NCBI GenBank assembly: GCA_040902535.1
Contig: JBBDXD010000020.1
Location: 34,938-82,792 of the forward strand
Source of the DNA: Dehalococcoidia bacterium
Lineage (GTDB): Bacteria > Chloroflexota > Dehalococcoidia > DSTF01 > JACRBR01
Length of the DNA stretch: 47,855 nucleotides
Direction: 5' to 3'
A program made the position numbers and the translations under genes. Shown here one piece after another: positions 24,176-34,874 of the stretch. How positions within the stretch are numbered: the first letter of the stretch is position 1; every line of letters starts with the position of its first letter. A model generated the notes under the pieces. That model was given only the letters and a program-made list of their open reading frames with translations, had not been told where the DNA came from and searched no databases.

Positions 24176-25417
24176 ATGACGGCGGCACGCAGTCTCGGCA
24201 TCGGATTTGTGGGAGCCGGCTTCATGAACGGCTTCCACGTGCGTTCGCTGGAGAGCGTGCGGGATTGCCACGTCGCCGGCATCTACAGCCCGACGCGTGC
24301 CAACGCCGAGGGCCTCGCCGCCGTTTCGCACGCGCGGCGCGTCGGTGAACCGAACATCCACGGGTCGATCGCCGATCTCGTCGCGGATACGGGCGTCGAC
24401 GCGATTTGGGTGGCGTGTACGAACGATACGCGCGTCGCGGTCGTCGAGGAGATCGTCGATGCTGTGAGCACCGGCAAAGGTGAGCTCGCCGGCGTGGCGA
24501 TGGAGAAGCCGCTTGCGCGCAATCTGGCGGAAGCGAAGCGCCTCATCGAACTGATTGAGTCGACGGAGTTGCTGCACGGCTACCTGGAGAACCAGGTGTT
24601 TCAGCCGTCGCTCGTGCGCGGCAAGGAGATCGTGTGGCGCCGCGCCGTGCCGATCTCCGGGCGGCCGTACCTCGCGCGCGCCGCGGAGGAGCATAGCGGG
24701 CCGCACATGCCGTGGTTCTGGAGCGGCGAGCGGCAGGGCGGCGGCGTGCTCAACGACATGCTGTGTCACAGTTACGAGGCGGCGCGCTTCCTGCTCACGG
24801 GCCCCGATGAATCACGCGAGGCCTTGCAGGTCGAAGACGTGAACGCGCAGATCGCATCGCTGAAGTGGACACGCCCCGAGTACGCACAGATCCTGCGCGA
24901 CATGTCGGGCGGGCGCGTGGACTACAGCCGCTCGCCCGCGGAGGACTTCGCACGCGCGGCCGTTACCCTGCGCGCGCCGGGCGGTGAAAAGGCGCTGGTC
25001 GAGGCCACGACGTCTTGGAGCTTCGTCGGGCCGGCGCTGCGACTGCGCGCCGAACTGCTCGGCCCGGAGTACGCGATGCAGGTCGACAGCCTGATGACTG
25101 ACCTCACCGTCTTCTTGAGCCGCCGCGTCCAGGGCGACGCGGGCGAGGACCTCGTCGAAAAACAGAACGCCGAGCAGGGGCTGATGCCGGTGATCTCGGA
25201 CGAGCCGGGCGTCTACGGGTATGTAGCCGAGAACCGCCACATGGTGCAGGCGTTCCTCGACGGCCGCATGCCCGCCGAGACGTGGTACGACGGACTCGCG
25301 GTGACGGAGGTGCTCATGGCGTGCTACAAGTCCGCGGAGGACGGCAAAACGCTGCGGTTCCCCATCGACCTCAGCGAGTACGTGCCGGCCGTCGCGCGCG
25401 GCGAGTGGAAGGACTAG
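24176..25417 (+). CDS. Gfo/Idh/MocA family NAD(P)-dependent oxidoreductase
   Basis: A 413-residue protein whose N-terminal Rossmann domain begins GIGFVGAGFMNGFHVRSL, with VAMEKPLARNLAEAKRLIEL holding the EKP motif typical of the family. The C-terminal half carries GGGVLNDMLCHSYEAARFLLTG, with the conserved Asp and His of the active site. Members oxidise sugars, inositols or related alcohols. The ATG at 24176 gives the standard N-terminus. A methyltransferase starts 2 bases after the stop, so the two are one unit. Confidence 0.85.
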   Translation: MTAARSLGIGFVGAGFMNGFHVRSLESVRDCHVAGIYSPTRANAEGLAAVSHARRVGEPNIHGSIADLVADTGVDAIWVACTNDTRVAVVEEIVDAVSTGKGELAGVAMEKPLARNLAEAKRLIELIESTELLHGYLENQVFQPSLVRGKEIVWRRAVPISGRPYLARAAEEHSGPHMPWFWSGERQGGGVLNDMLCHSYEAARFLLTGPDESREALQVEDVNAQIASLKWTRPEYAQILRDMSGGRVDYSRSPAEDFARAAVTLRAPGGEKALVEATTSWSFVGPALRLRAELLGPEYAMQVDSLMTDLTVFLSRRVQGDAGEDLVEKQNAEQGLMPVISDEPGVYGYVAENRHMVQAFLDGRMPAETWYDGLAVTEVLMACYKSAEDGKTLRFPIDLSEYVPAVARGEWKD

Positions 25418-25419
25418 GA

Positions 25420-26085
25420 GTGCCGTCGTTTGCGTATCGCATCTCGGGATTCAACCGTCGTCGGAAGTGGGAGATTTTCCTGCGCGATTTTGCCCCGCAA
25501 CCCGCCGACCGCGTGCTCGACGTAGGGTTCAGCGACAACGAATACAGCGCGACGGACAACTTCCTCGAAAAACACTACCCGTACCGAGCGCAGATCACGG
25601 CGCTCGGCATCGATGCGCCGTCGCTTTTCCCGGCGCGCTATCCCGATGTGAAGGTCGTGCAATACGAAGGACGAGAGTTCCCGCTCGCGGACAACGCATT
25701 CGACGTGGCGTGGTCGAACGCCGTCATCGAGCACGTTGGGCAGCACGAGGGGCGCCGGGAGGCGCAGATCCTGTTCTTGCGCGAGATCGCGCGCGTGTCG
25801 ACATCGGCGTTCGTGACGACCCCCAACAAGTGGTTTCCTATCGAGGTGCACACGCGGACGCCGTTGTTGCACTGGCTCCCGAAGCGCTGGTTCGACCGCT
25901 ATCTGCGCTGGCGGGGCATCGACTGGGCCGCGGGCGACTACATGGACCTGCTGTCGTTGGGCGAGATGCGCCGGTTGCTTCGCGACGCCGGCATCACGAA
26001 GTACCGCATCGTGCAGAACCGGCTGATGGGGTTGACGCTCGACTTCGTGGTGATGATCGGAGAGGCTCGCACGCGGCCCGCCTGA
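25420..26085 (+). CDS. Class I SAM-dependent methyltransferase
   Basis: A 221-residue protein with motif I RVLDVGFSDNEYS, in which Phe and Ser replace the usual glycines, followed by FPLADNAFDVAWSNAVIEHV, the standard Methyltransf_11 motif IV. TTPNKWFPIEVHTRTPLLHWLP near 140 is a pattern seen in methyltransferases of polysaccharide and glycolipid pathways. It starts with GTG 2 bases after the dehydrogenase stop. A role in modifying a sugar or glycan is suggested by context only. Confidence 0.78.
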   Translation: MPSFAYRISGFNRRRKWEIFLRDFAPQPADRVLDVGFSDNEYSATDNFLEKHYPYRAQITALGIDAPSLFPARYPDVKVVQYEGREFPLADNAFDVAWSNAVIEHVGQHEGRREAQILFLREIARVSTSAFVTTPNKWFPIEVHTRTPLLHWLPKRWFDRYLRWRGIDWAAGDYMDLLSLGEMRRLLRDAGITKYRIVQNRLMGLTLDFVVMIGEARTRPA

Positions 26086-26123
26086 TCGCGGAAGCCCGCC
26101 AGCCGAAGTAGACGATCACCTCG

Positions 26124-27161
26124 TTACTCGCCGATCGTAACCTCGCGGCCGTCGGCGGCGGAGCGATACGCGGCATCGATGATCTTCTGGATGTTGAGCG
26201 TCTCGGCGGGCTGCACGAGGGGCGCTTCTTTGCCCTCGACCACGCGCAGCCAGTGCGCCATCTGGCGGTTCTGCGCCGGCGCTTCGCCGACGTTGATCTT
26301 CTGGTCGATCGTCATGCCCTCGTGATTGCGATAGATCGCCGGCGGTGCGGTCGTGCAGCCCGCGTCGGTGCCGAGCACGCGCACGGAGAACGTCTCCTGG
26401 TCGATGTGCGCCGCCCACGACGTGCGGAGCAGCAGCGAGCCGCCGTTATTGAAGTGGATGAGCGCTACCGCAAAATCCTCGACGTCGAACGTGGCGGGAT
26501 CCCAGGCGTTGCGCAGCATCTTCGCGATCTCGGGGCGCTTGCCGAACTTCGCGGCAGCCGTCGCCGAGACGCGCACGGGCGTGGGATTGCCCATGAGCCA
26601 CATCGCGAGGTCGAGCATGTGGACGCCGATATCGAGCAGCGCGCCGCCGTGCGAGAACTGCGACTGGTGGAAGACACCCCAGGTGGGGATGCCCATGCGG
26701 CGCAGCGCGGTTGCTTCGCCGTAGTAGATCTCGCCGAGGTCGCCGGCGTCGATGCAGCGCTTGACGGCGCGGGAGCGTGCATCAAAGCGCCACAACTGGG
26801 CGGCCATCAGCACCCTGTCCGCAGCACGCGCCGCCTCGAACATCTCGTGCGCGTCGCTGACGCTGATGGCGAGCGGCTTTTCGCAGAGCACGTGGGCGCC
26901 GCGCTCGAGCGCGTAGAGCACGGGCTCCTTATGCAGTGAGTTCGGCAAGCAGACGCTCACGGCGTCCGGCTTCTCGGTGTCGATCATCTCGCGCCAGTTG
27001 GCGTAGATCTTCGGGATGTTGTGCTGCGCCGCGAGCTTGCGCGCCGGCTCTTCGTTGACGTCGCAGATCGCGGCGACCTGGTGGCCCGACGCCGTGAATC
27101 CGGGCAGGTGCACGACGCGCGCCGCGAACCCCGCTCCAATGATGACCGTGCGCGGCGCCAT
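26124..27161 (-). CDS. Gfo/Idh/MocA family oxidoreductase
   Basis: The 345-residue protein opens with VIIGAGFAARVVHLPGF (Rossmann dinucleotide site) and has the CEKPLA motif near residue 95 and a C-terminal domain with GGALLDIGVHMLDLAMWLMG, holding the family Asp-x3-His. It is distinct in sequence from the Gfo/Idh/MocA protein encoded at 24176. It follows the TIM-barrel isomerase gene by 12 bases, a pairing typical of inositol or unusual-sugar catabolism. Confidence 0.87.
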   Translation of the reverse strand: MAPRTVIIGAGFAARVVHLPGFTASGHQVAAICDVNEEPARKLAAQHNIPKIYANWREMIDTEKPDAVSVCLPNSLHKEPVLYALERGAHVLCEKPLAISVSDAHEMFEAARAADRVLMAAQLWRFDARSRAVKRCIDAGDLGEIYYGEATALRRMGIPTWGVFHQSQFSHGGALLDIGVHMLDLAMWLMGNPTPVRVSATAAAKFGKRPEIAKMLRNAWDPATFDVEDFAVALIHFNNGGSLLLRTSWAAHIDQETFSVRVLGTDAGCTTAPPAIYRNHEGMTIDQKINVGEAPAQNRQMAHWLRVVEGKEAPLVQPAETLNIQKIIDAAYRSAADGREVTIGE

Positions 27162-27173
27162 GCCTAATGCTCC

Positions 27174-27962
27174 CTACTGAAACCGTTCGAGCAGGCGCTT
27201 GCAGGCCGCGATGCCTTCGCGCTCGCCCAGCCGCTCGCCCTCATATTCGATGCCGACCCAGCCGCGGTACGCCGCTGCATCGACGATCGCCATCATGCGC
27301 GCGAAGTCGACCTTCGTCTCGTCTCCGGCGTCATCGAAGTCGTAGCACTTGGCGCTGACGGCCTTTGCGCGCGGCATCATGCGTTCGACGGCGTCGTAGC
27401 GGTCGATCTCGTCGGGAAAGTTGCCGAAGTCGGGAAGCGTGCCGAAGCGCGAATGGTCGACGCGCCGCATCAACTCCATGAGCCAGTCCGGCTCCGACGA
27501 CAGTCCCCAGTGGTTTTCGATCAGCACGTCGATGGCGGCGGCGTCGGCGTATTCCAGCAGGGCGCCGAACGACTCGACACAGCGCTCGAGCGCATCGGCG
27601 TCACCGGGCTGGGCGCCGGTGTTGCAGCGTATGGCGTGGCAGCCGAGCACCGCGGCGATATCAATCCACTTGTGGTGGTTCTTCGCGGCGAGGAGGCGCT
27701 TGTCGCGCTCGGGGCCCGCCATGCTGCCCTCGCCGTCGCACATGATCAGCAGCAACTCGACGCCGCGGTCGTCGGCGCGTTGCTTGAGTTGCTTGAGATA
27801 CGCGTACTGCGGCGACGGGAAGAACGTATTGACCATCTCGAAGCCGCCGATGCCGGCGTCCGTGCAGAGGTCGACCATGCCGAGCTGGTCGATCTCCTTC
27901 GCGAAGTACATCCGGTGGAGCGACCAGGCGGCGAGTGAAATCTGGAACTTCGGGCTGGACAC
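27174..27962 (-). CDS. Xylose isomerase-like TIM-barrel sugar isomerase/epimerase
   Basis: A 262-residue protein of the AP endonuclease 2 / xylose-isomerase fold. ISLAAWSLHRMYF, the metal-ligand Glu in DVLIENHWG and the late GWVGIEYEGERLGE fit the sugar phosphate isomerase/epimerase group. It uses a GTG start with GGGAGG 6 bases upstream. It is the first gene of a two-gene operon with the Gfo/Idh/MocA dehydrogenase; together they could oxidise and isomerise a sugar or cyclitol. Confidence 0.83.
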   Translation of the reverse strand: MSSPKFQISLAAWSLHRMYFAKEIDQLGMVDLCTDAGIGGFEMVNTFFPSPQYAYLKQLKQRADDRGVELLLIMCDGEGSMAGPERDKRLLAAKNHHKWIDIAAVLGCHAIRCNTGAQPGDADALERCVESFGALLEYADAAAIDVLIENHWGLSSEPDWLMELMRRVDHSRFGTLPDFGNFPDEIDRYDAVERMMPRAKAVSAKCYDFDDAGDETKVDFARMMAIVDAAAYRGWVGIEYEGERLGEREGIAACKRLLERFQ

Positions 27963-28034
27963 GTGAGACCTCCCGGTGCGCGCCTGAGGCTGCGCGCCAT
28001 CCTACGCGACGCGAGCGCGATGAGGAAGCGCTGC

Positions 28035-28766
28035 TCAGCGCGCCTTCGAGCGCAGGCGCGCCTGCACGGCTTGGCTGCGCAGTTCGCGCAGCGCATCGGC
28101 GGCGATCCAGCGGCCGGCGCGCGTGCCGGTGGCGGCCATCCGCTCGGCCGAGGCGATGGCGGCGCGGTTCAGGGCGGGTTGCGCTTGCCGATCTGGCGCA
28201 GCGCCCAGTTCACGGCCTGGCGCACGTACTTGCGATCGTCGCCCGACGCCTCTTCGATCAGTGGCAGGAATGGCAGGAACTGCTCATCTGACGCCGTCTT
28301 GTCGCTCACCGCCAGCCCCGCCATGAGTGCGAAGCAGGCGCGCCGCTCGAACTCGGGCTTGCGGCGCGCCCACGCGTGAGCCTTCGCGTAGGCGTGCGCT
28401 GTGTGGCGCCAGAGATCGAAGCATGTTCCATCGCAGAGGTCCCAGGAGTTCAGGTCGCGCACCCAGTGCTCCATCTCTCGCTTCGTCGTCTTCGCGGGAT
28501 CGGCGACCATGCCCGCGATGTGGCGAGGTCGTGGATGCCGGTGTCCCACAGCTCGAACGCGAGCGCGTGGTTGCGGCCGCTCTCCTTCGCGAGCTTGCGC
28601 AGTGCAGGGATGGCGAGCCGAACCCGGTGTGTGAGTCGATGTTGATGCCGAACCGCGCCATGCCCTCGAGGTTGCGTGGATCGCCGAGGGTGCGGAGGCG
28701 TGCGATGACGGTGGCCACCGTCGCCGGAGTTGCGGTCCTGGAGCGAGCGTTGCGCGCGGGAGCCAT
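28035..28766 (-). pseudogene. DNA alkylation repair (AlkD-like HEAT-repeat) protein, three frameshifts
   Basis: Four successive frames join into one AlkD-type protein. They are VIARLRTLGDPRNLEGMARFGIN; then RLAIPALRKLAKESGRNHAL and LWDTGIH; then HIAGMVADPAKTTKREMEHW through AVNWALRQIGKRN; then LNRAAIASAERMAATGTRAG and WIAADALRELRSQAVQARL. The breaks are at about 28623-28625, 28527-28528 and 28172-28178, and each is repaired by adding one base to a short G/C run. Family members remove bulky or cationic alkylated bases. The sequence between the breaks is intact, so this is either a very young pseudogene or a consensus error. Confidence 0.82.
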
Positions 28767-28772
28767 GCGCCG

Positions 28773-28778
28773 ATGGTA
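28773..28778 (-). promoter_or_regulatory. Candidate -10 box for a leaderless alkD-like mRNA
   Basis: TACCAT on the reverse strand lies 6 bases before the ATG at 28766, the same geometry as at rarA and pyrD. There is no ribosome-binding site. Confidence 0.35.
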
Positions 28779-28798
28779 GTCGGCAGCGGCGGGTGGGG

Positions 28799-30655
<1,857 letters not shown>

Positions 30656-30782
30656 GGTTGCTCCTCTGGGGGCTGAATCTGTGTAGCTCCTACAGGGTAG
30701 CGCATTCGATCCGCCGCCGCGTCGGCATGGAATCGACATACAGCGCACCGACGATGCGCCCGGAACGGCACGGCCGCATCGT

Positions 30783-30788
30783 TAGACT
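30783..30788 (+). promoter_or_regulatory. Candidate -10 box for a leaderless mRNA
   Basis: TAGACT lies 6 bases before the ATG at 30795 and no ribosome site fits between them. Confidence 0.4.
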
Positions 30789-30794
30789 CGAACC

Positions 30795-31127
30795 ATGACG
30801 TGGGAAGACCTGCATCCGGCGATGTTCAAGGGCTCGACGCCGCGCGTGTTCGCCACGAACCCCGACGACGCGGAGTCGGGCCGCGTCTTCGTATGGGCGC
30901 AGGCGCGCTGGTTTGAACGCGTCGAATCGGCGACGGGAAACGGCGCCGTCGAGTTTTCGCCGGTCGCCGACGCGGAGGACGAACTGCGCGAGTGGCTGCG
31001 CGAGCAGGGGTTGGAGATGGACGAGCTGGACGAAGAGTTCGCCGGCACGGTGAAGGACGAGTTCACGAACCAGATATCGCTCTACCCCGAAGCCGAAGAA
31101 GAGTCGCTATCGGACAGGGAGCCCTGA
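30795..31127 (+). CDS. Small acidic hypothetical protein
   Basis: A 110-residue protein, aromatic at the start (MTWEDLHPAMFKG) and strongly acidic in the second half (EDELREWLREQGLEMDELDEEF). I do not recognise a family. It is probably real: codon use matches neighbours, a candidate -10 box fits a leaderless mRNA, and a second small gene begins 2 bases after its stop. Confidence 0.65.
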   Translation: MTWEDLHPAMFKGSTPRVFATNPDDAESGRVFVWAQARWFERVESATGNGAVEFSPVADAEDELREWLREQGLEMDELDEEFAGTVKDEFTNQISLYPEAEEESLSDREP

Positions 31128-31129
31128 CG

Positions 31130-31408
31130 ATGAGTTGCGAACCGCACTGGCGCGCGTATCTCGCCGCCGAAGCCAAACACGAGGCCGCGAGCCAGGCGCT
31201 GCACAAGCAGTCCGGCATCTGGGGCTCCATACAGGAAGACCTGGTGCCGGCGTTCGAAGACCAGGACTTTGGCGACCGCGCTGCTCTCTACGAGGCCGCC
31301 GCCGCCGCGCAAACCGACGCCGTCGAGAAGTTCGCCCGCTTCTACGAGCACAGCCGTCAGCACAAGGGGACGGTGCAGCATCCCGGGCACGACGTCGCGG
31401 TGAGCTAA
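31130..31408 (+). CDS. Small helical hypothetical protein
   Basis: A 92-residue protein, Ala-, Glu- and His-rich and likely helical, with AEAKHEAASQALHKQSGIW and AALYEAAAAAQTDAVEKFARFYEHSRQH. No family is recognised. GGGAG at 31117-31121 overlaps the end of the upstream gene and serves as ribosome site, so the two small genes form one transcript. Confidence 0.6.
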   Translation: MSCEPHWRAYLAAEAKHEAASQALHKQSGIWGSIQEDLVPAFEDQDFGDRAALYEAAAAAQTDAVEKFARFYEHSRQHKGTVQHPGHDVAVS

Positions 31409-31499
31409 GCGAACGTCACATCGCCTGCCCGCGTCGCAACGCGTTCCGTCGCATGCACTCCGACCGCCGCCGATTACACTGCGGCGCGAAGGAGCGCGC

Positions 31500-31631
31500 G
31501 TGTCCATACCGATCGACGCGCTTCGCCGGCTGAAAGCCTGGCCCGCTGGATTCTCGGCGCCTGGCGGGTTGCGAGCACCCAGCCGCGGGTGCAAGCTGTC
31601 CTCAGCATCAGCGAGGAGCGTGCAGCCATGA
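31500..31631 (+). CDS. Possible 43-residue leader ORF
   Basis: A GTG at 31500 is preceded by AAGGAG at the right spacing, and TACACT at 31475-31480 could be its -10 box. The 43-residue frame (MSIPIDALRRLKAWPAGF...) ends in a TGA that overlaps the ATG of the hotdog-like gene (ATGA). Two short stems lie within it: GCACCC/GGGTGC at 31575-31592, and TCCTC/GAGGA at 31599-31617, which covers the ribosome site of the next gene. It may be a coupling leader rather than a functional peptide. No homologue is known to me. Confidence 0.35.
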   Translation: MSIPIDALRRLKAWPAGFSAPGGLRAPSRGCKLSSASARSVQP

Positions 31632-32512
31632 CGACGCCAGCGACCAGCGACCAGATCATCGAGCGAAACGGAGTGCTCGTCGGGCCTTACCGGGCCCCGC
31701 GCAACCTGGCGGCGAACGAGCGGGGCAGCATCCACGACGACAGCGTCGCCACGAAGCTGGGCTTCCGGGGCGGCACGGTCGCCGGTTCGATCCACATGGA
31801 GCAGTTCCCGCCGCTCCTCGTGCGCGCGTTCGGCGAACGATGGTTCGAGACCGGCGGACTCTCGTGCTACTTTCGAAACGCCACCATGCACGAGGAGCGG
31901 GTGCGACCGCTCGCGCAGACGCCGTCCGGCGCCTCGCACGATCAGGTCAACATCTGGATGGAGCGCAACGACGGCATGCAGGTGCTGGAAGGCACCGCGA
32001 GCGTCGGGGCGCCTGCGGAGCCGTCGATGCTGCGGCGTAAGCTTGCGGAGCCGCGCGAAGCAGGCGAATTGCGCATCCTCGCGCATCTCGCGGCCGGGCA
32101 GACGCTCGACACGAAGCCGTCACGTCTCGAGTTCGATGCGCTGACGGACCGCCGCATCGACGCCGTCACCGAACCGATGCCGTGGTACCGCGATTCGTCG
32201 CCGTGGGGCGGTGCGATCGTCAATCCCGGGCTGCTCGTACACATGATGGTGCAGGTGGAGCCGGGCGTGCGCGAACATCAACGCGTCGTCGGCCTGTACG
32301 GCGCCATCGAGACACGGCATATCAACGGGCCGATCTTCATGGAGCGCGACTACGAGGTCTCCGGCAAGGTGCTTGCGCTCGGCACGACGCCAAAGACGGA
32401 GTACGTCTGGTTCGAGACGCTGATGCGCGAGCCTGGCGGCCGCGACGTCGCGTCGATGCTGATGATGCTGCGGTTCATGAAGGCGTCATCGCCGTTGTGG
32501 GCGCCCGGCTAA
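31628..32512 (+). CDS. Hotdog-fold (MaoC/hydratase-like) protein, tentative
   Basis: A 294-residue soluble protein. IHDDSVATKLGFRGGTVAGSIHM near residue 37 resembles the MaoC hydratase signature, in which an Asp/His pair precedes a glycine-rich loop. The C-terminal half (HMMVQVEPGVREHQRVVGLYGAIETRHINGPIFMERDYEVSGKVL) reads like a second hotdog domain. If correct, it acts on a thioester such as an enoyl-CoA. The match is partial, so this is a tentative fold call. The stop overlaps, tail to tail, the reverse-strand membrane gene. Confidence 0.5.
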   Translation: MTTPATSDQIIERNGVLVGPYRAPRNLAANERGSIHDDSVATKLGFRGGTVAGSIHMEQFPPLLVRAFGERWFETGGLSCYFRNATMHEERVRPLAQTPSGASHDQVNIWMERNDGMQVLEGTASVGAPAEPSMLRRKLAEPREAGELRILAHLAAGQTLDTKPSRLEFDALTDRRIDAVTEPMPWYRDSSPWGGAIVNPGLLVHMMVQVEPGVREHQRVVGLYGAIETRHINGPIFMERDYEVSGKVLALGTTPKTEYVWFETLMREPGGRDVASMLMMLRFMKASSPLWAPG

Positions 32513-32947
32513 AGGCGCTGGTCCACGAGCCCGACGTCAGTACGCCACCGTCCCGTCTCCGCGAGCCAGAGCGCACCGGCTGATACGACCGAAAGCAGCG
32601 CGAGTTGCGCGAACAAGGCCAGCGTCACCGGTTCGAACAGGTTGGAGTCGCCCTGGCCGGAGCCCTTCAGCATGGCGAGGGTGAGCGCGCCGCGCGGCAA
32701 TCCTGTCAGGATCCCGACGTAGACGCGCCCAGAAAAAAGACCGCGATAAAGAACGCCAGCATGATTGCCACGAGTATGGCCGTACGACGACGGACGGGTC
32801 GCCTACGCCCCCAGAGCCTTCTCCGTGATCAGCACGAAACATCCGAGACACGAACGCCAGGCCCAGCCATCCCGCTACGGGCACGAACTCGAGCGCGATG
32901 TGGGTGCCAAGAAAGCGGCGTTGGTGACAGGGTGGTGGCGTCGTCAT
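32509..32947 (-). pseudogene. Three-segment membrane protein, two frameshifts
   Basis: Three frames join into one membrane protein of about 145 residues: GTHIALEFVPVAGWLGLAFVSRMF, then RRRPVRRRTAILVAIMLAFFIAVFF, then VYVGILTGLPRGALTLAMLKG through FEPVTLALFAQLALLSVVSAG. The breaks fall at the C5 run 32808-32812 and near the A6 run 32733-32738; one added base at each restores a single frame. The family is unknown. GATACT lies 6 bases before the ATG. As with the two other broken genes, the sequence is otherwise undamaged. Confidence 0.6.
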
Positions 32948-33039
32948 GCCACGAGTATCGACCCGACGCTCCCCGCTGCCATGGTGCAGTCAGGCAATAC
33001 CGGCGTGACGAACGGACTACTGAGGCGGCGGGACAAGGT

Positions 33040-33116
<77 letters not shown>

Positions 33117-33155
33117 ACGCTCTGCGTCTCGCACTGAGGGTACAACACCCGGCGC

Positions 33156-33941
33156 TCACGGCAGCGCCACGCCCGCCCTCCGTGACGCGACGGTCAGCGC
33201 CACCCGCGCCGCCTTCATCATGCCGCGGATCATCGCCTCGCCGCCGAACCCCATGTTCCATTCTTCGCCGTGCAGCTCGTCTGAGACGGCGACGATCGCC
33301 GCGCAGCGCACGCCGCGGATCGCCGCGACGGTGAACAGCGCCGACAGCTCCATGTCGACGGTGATCACGCCGGCGGCGCGGTACAGCTCGATCTTCTGCT
33401 TGTGCTCCATGTAGATCGCGTCGGTGGTCCAGTTGATTCCGCGCTGCACATCGATGCCGCGCGCGGCGGCTTCCTGCGCGAGTTCCGACGCCAGGTCTTC
33501 GTCCGGAACGGCGGGCGTGTCGGCGGGCGCGTAGTGGTGCGATGTGCCCTCTTCGCGGATGGCAGACGCCGGGACAACGACCGTGCCGACCGGCGCTGTC
33601 GCCTGCAGGCTGCCCGCCGCGCCGGTCGTGATCAGCGTGCGCATACCACAGACGTACATCTCTTCGAGCATCGCGACGCTCACGGGCGCGCCGATCGGGA
33701 ACGTGACGATGCTGAGCGCATCTCCGAGGGCAAACGCGTCGTCCTTCCAGTCCGACCAGCGGTCGAGCCGCGTCGCGCCTGCCACTTCGGCGAGGTATCG
33801 CGTAAGCCGGCTGCTGAACGTGCCCAGCACTACGGGCTTGATGCCGAGATCATCCTTCGTGACGCCCTGCGATGAGCAGTAGTGCCCCACGAGGCGCGCC
33901 GGATCGACGTACGGCTCGCCTTCGAGGTAGAAGCCGGTCAT
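33156..33941 (-). CDS. Nucleoside phosphorylase (uridine/purine phosphorylase family)
   Basis: The 261-residue protein has the nucleoside phosphorylase I fold: VVLGTFSSRLTRYL near the phosphate site, LITTGAAGSLQ, INWTTDAIYMEHK, and VDMELSALFTVAAIRG with the ribose-binding Met-Glu pair, followed by AIVAVSDE. The length and motifs suit uridine or a related nucleoside as substrate, but purines cannot be excluded. It overlaps the pyrD stop by 4 bases, which links pyrimidine salvage and synthesis. Confidence 0.85.
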   Translation of the reverse strand: MTGFYLEGEPYVDPARLVGHYCSSQGVTKDDLGIKPVVLGTFSSRLTRYLAEVAGATRLDRWSDWKDDAFALGDALSIVTFPIGAPVSVAMLEEMYVCGMRTLITTGAAGSLQATAPVGTVVVPASAIREEGTSHHYAPADTPAVPDEDLASELAQEAAARGIDVQRGINWTTDAIYMEHKQKIELYRAAGVITVDMELSALFTVAAIRGVRCAAIVAVSDELHGEEWNMGFGGEAMIRGMMKAARVALTVASRRAGVALP

Positions 33942-34867
33942 CGATCGCCGCGCGCGGCGCCGATGATCTGGCGCACGTCATCGATTCCTTCGTCGCGCAT
34001 GTAGCGTTCGATGCCGGCGAGCACTTCGAGCGGCGCCAACGGGTTGCGGAACGTCGCCGTGCCGACCTGCACCGCCGTCGCGCCCGCCAGGAGGAATTCG
34101 ACCGCGTCGTCGCCGGTCATGATGCCGCCGCAGCCGATGATGGGCACGTCGACGGCGCCGGAAACCTGCCACACCATGCGCAGCGCGATCGGCTTCAGCG
34201 CCGGTCCGGATAATCCCGAGAACACGCGCGTGATGCGGGGCCTGCGCGCAGGCACATCGATCGTCATGGCCTGGAGCGTGTTGATCACGCACAACGCACC
34301 GGCACCTGCATCGGCGCAGGCGCGCGCGATCGAGACGATGTCGGTGACGTTCGGCGTCAGCTTCACGATGACGGGCAACGTCGTTGCCCGGACGCAGGCT
34401 ATCGTGACAGCCGCGGCGCTCTTCGCGTCCTGCCCGAACTCCATGCCGCCCTGCTGCGCGTTGGGGCTGCTGATGTTCAACTCCAGCCCGGCGACGCCTT
34501 CAACGTTCTCGAGACGCGCCGCGCACTCGCCGTACTCGTCGACCGTGCTGCCGAGGATGCTTACGACGACGGGCACCTTCCATCGTTTCCACACGGGCAC
34601 GCAGTCGCGCACCATCTTGTCGATGCCGATGTTTTGGAGGCCGATAGAGTTGAGCATGCCCGCCGGCGTCTCATCGATGCGGCCGCCGGCGGGGCTGCCG
34701 GCGCGGGGACGCAGGGTTGTCGTCTTGCTGACGATCGCGCCAAGCCGGTTGACGTCGAACACCTTCGCGTACTCGATGCCGTAGCTGAACGTTCCGGACG
34801 CCACCATCACGGGGTTGGCGAGCGTCAGTGCCCGCTTGCCGGCCGCGATATCGACGCTGAGGTTCAT
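33938..34867 (-). CDS. pyrD: Dihydroorotate dehydrogenase (class 1-like), Ser at the catalytic Cys position
   Basis: The 309-residue FMN-dependent TIM barrel has the class 1B layout: ANPVMVASGTFSYG, LNSIGLQNIGID, the catalytic loop LELNISSPNAQQGG, PVIVKLTPNVTDI, VINTLQAMTID and IGCGGIMTG. Class 1A and 1B enzymes place Cys in the loop (SCPN); here residue 134 is Ser, as in class 2 and in the archaeal 1S type. The NAD-dependent class 1B partner PyrK is not in the window. TATAAT 7 bases before the ATG implies a leaderless mRNA, and the nucleoside phosphorylase gene overlaps its 3' end. Confidence 0.9.
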   Translation of the reverse strand: MNLSVDIAAGKRALTLANPVMVASGTFSYGIEYAKVFDVNRLGAIVSKTTTLRPRAGSPAGGRIDETPAGMLNSIGLQNIGIDKMVRDCVPVWKRWKVPVVVSILGSTVDEYGECAARLENVEGVAGLELNISSPNAQQGGMEFGQDAKSAAAVTIACVRATTLPVIVKLTPNVTDIVSIARACADAGAGALCVINTLQAMTIDVPARRPRITRVFSGLSGPALKPIALRMVWQVSGAVDVPIIGCGGIMTGDDAVEFLLAGATAVQVGTATFRNPLAPLEVLAGIERYMRDEGIDDVRQIIGAARGDR

Positions 34868-34874
34868 CAGGCGG

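Noticed and set aside
23180-24769. Long reverse open frame across the Tat protein and the first dehydrogenase
   Set aside because: It spans two well-supported forward genes and an intergenic gap; the Arg/His-rich translation has no domain.
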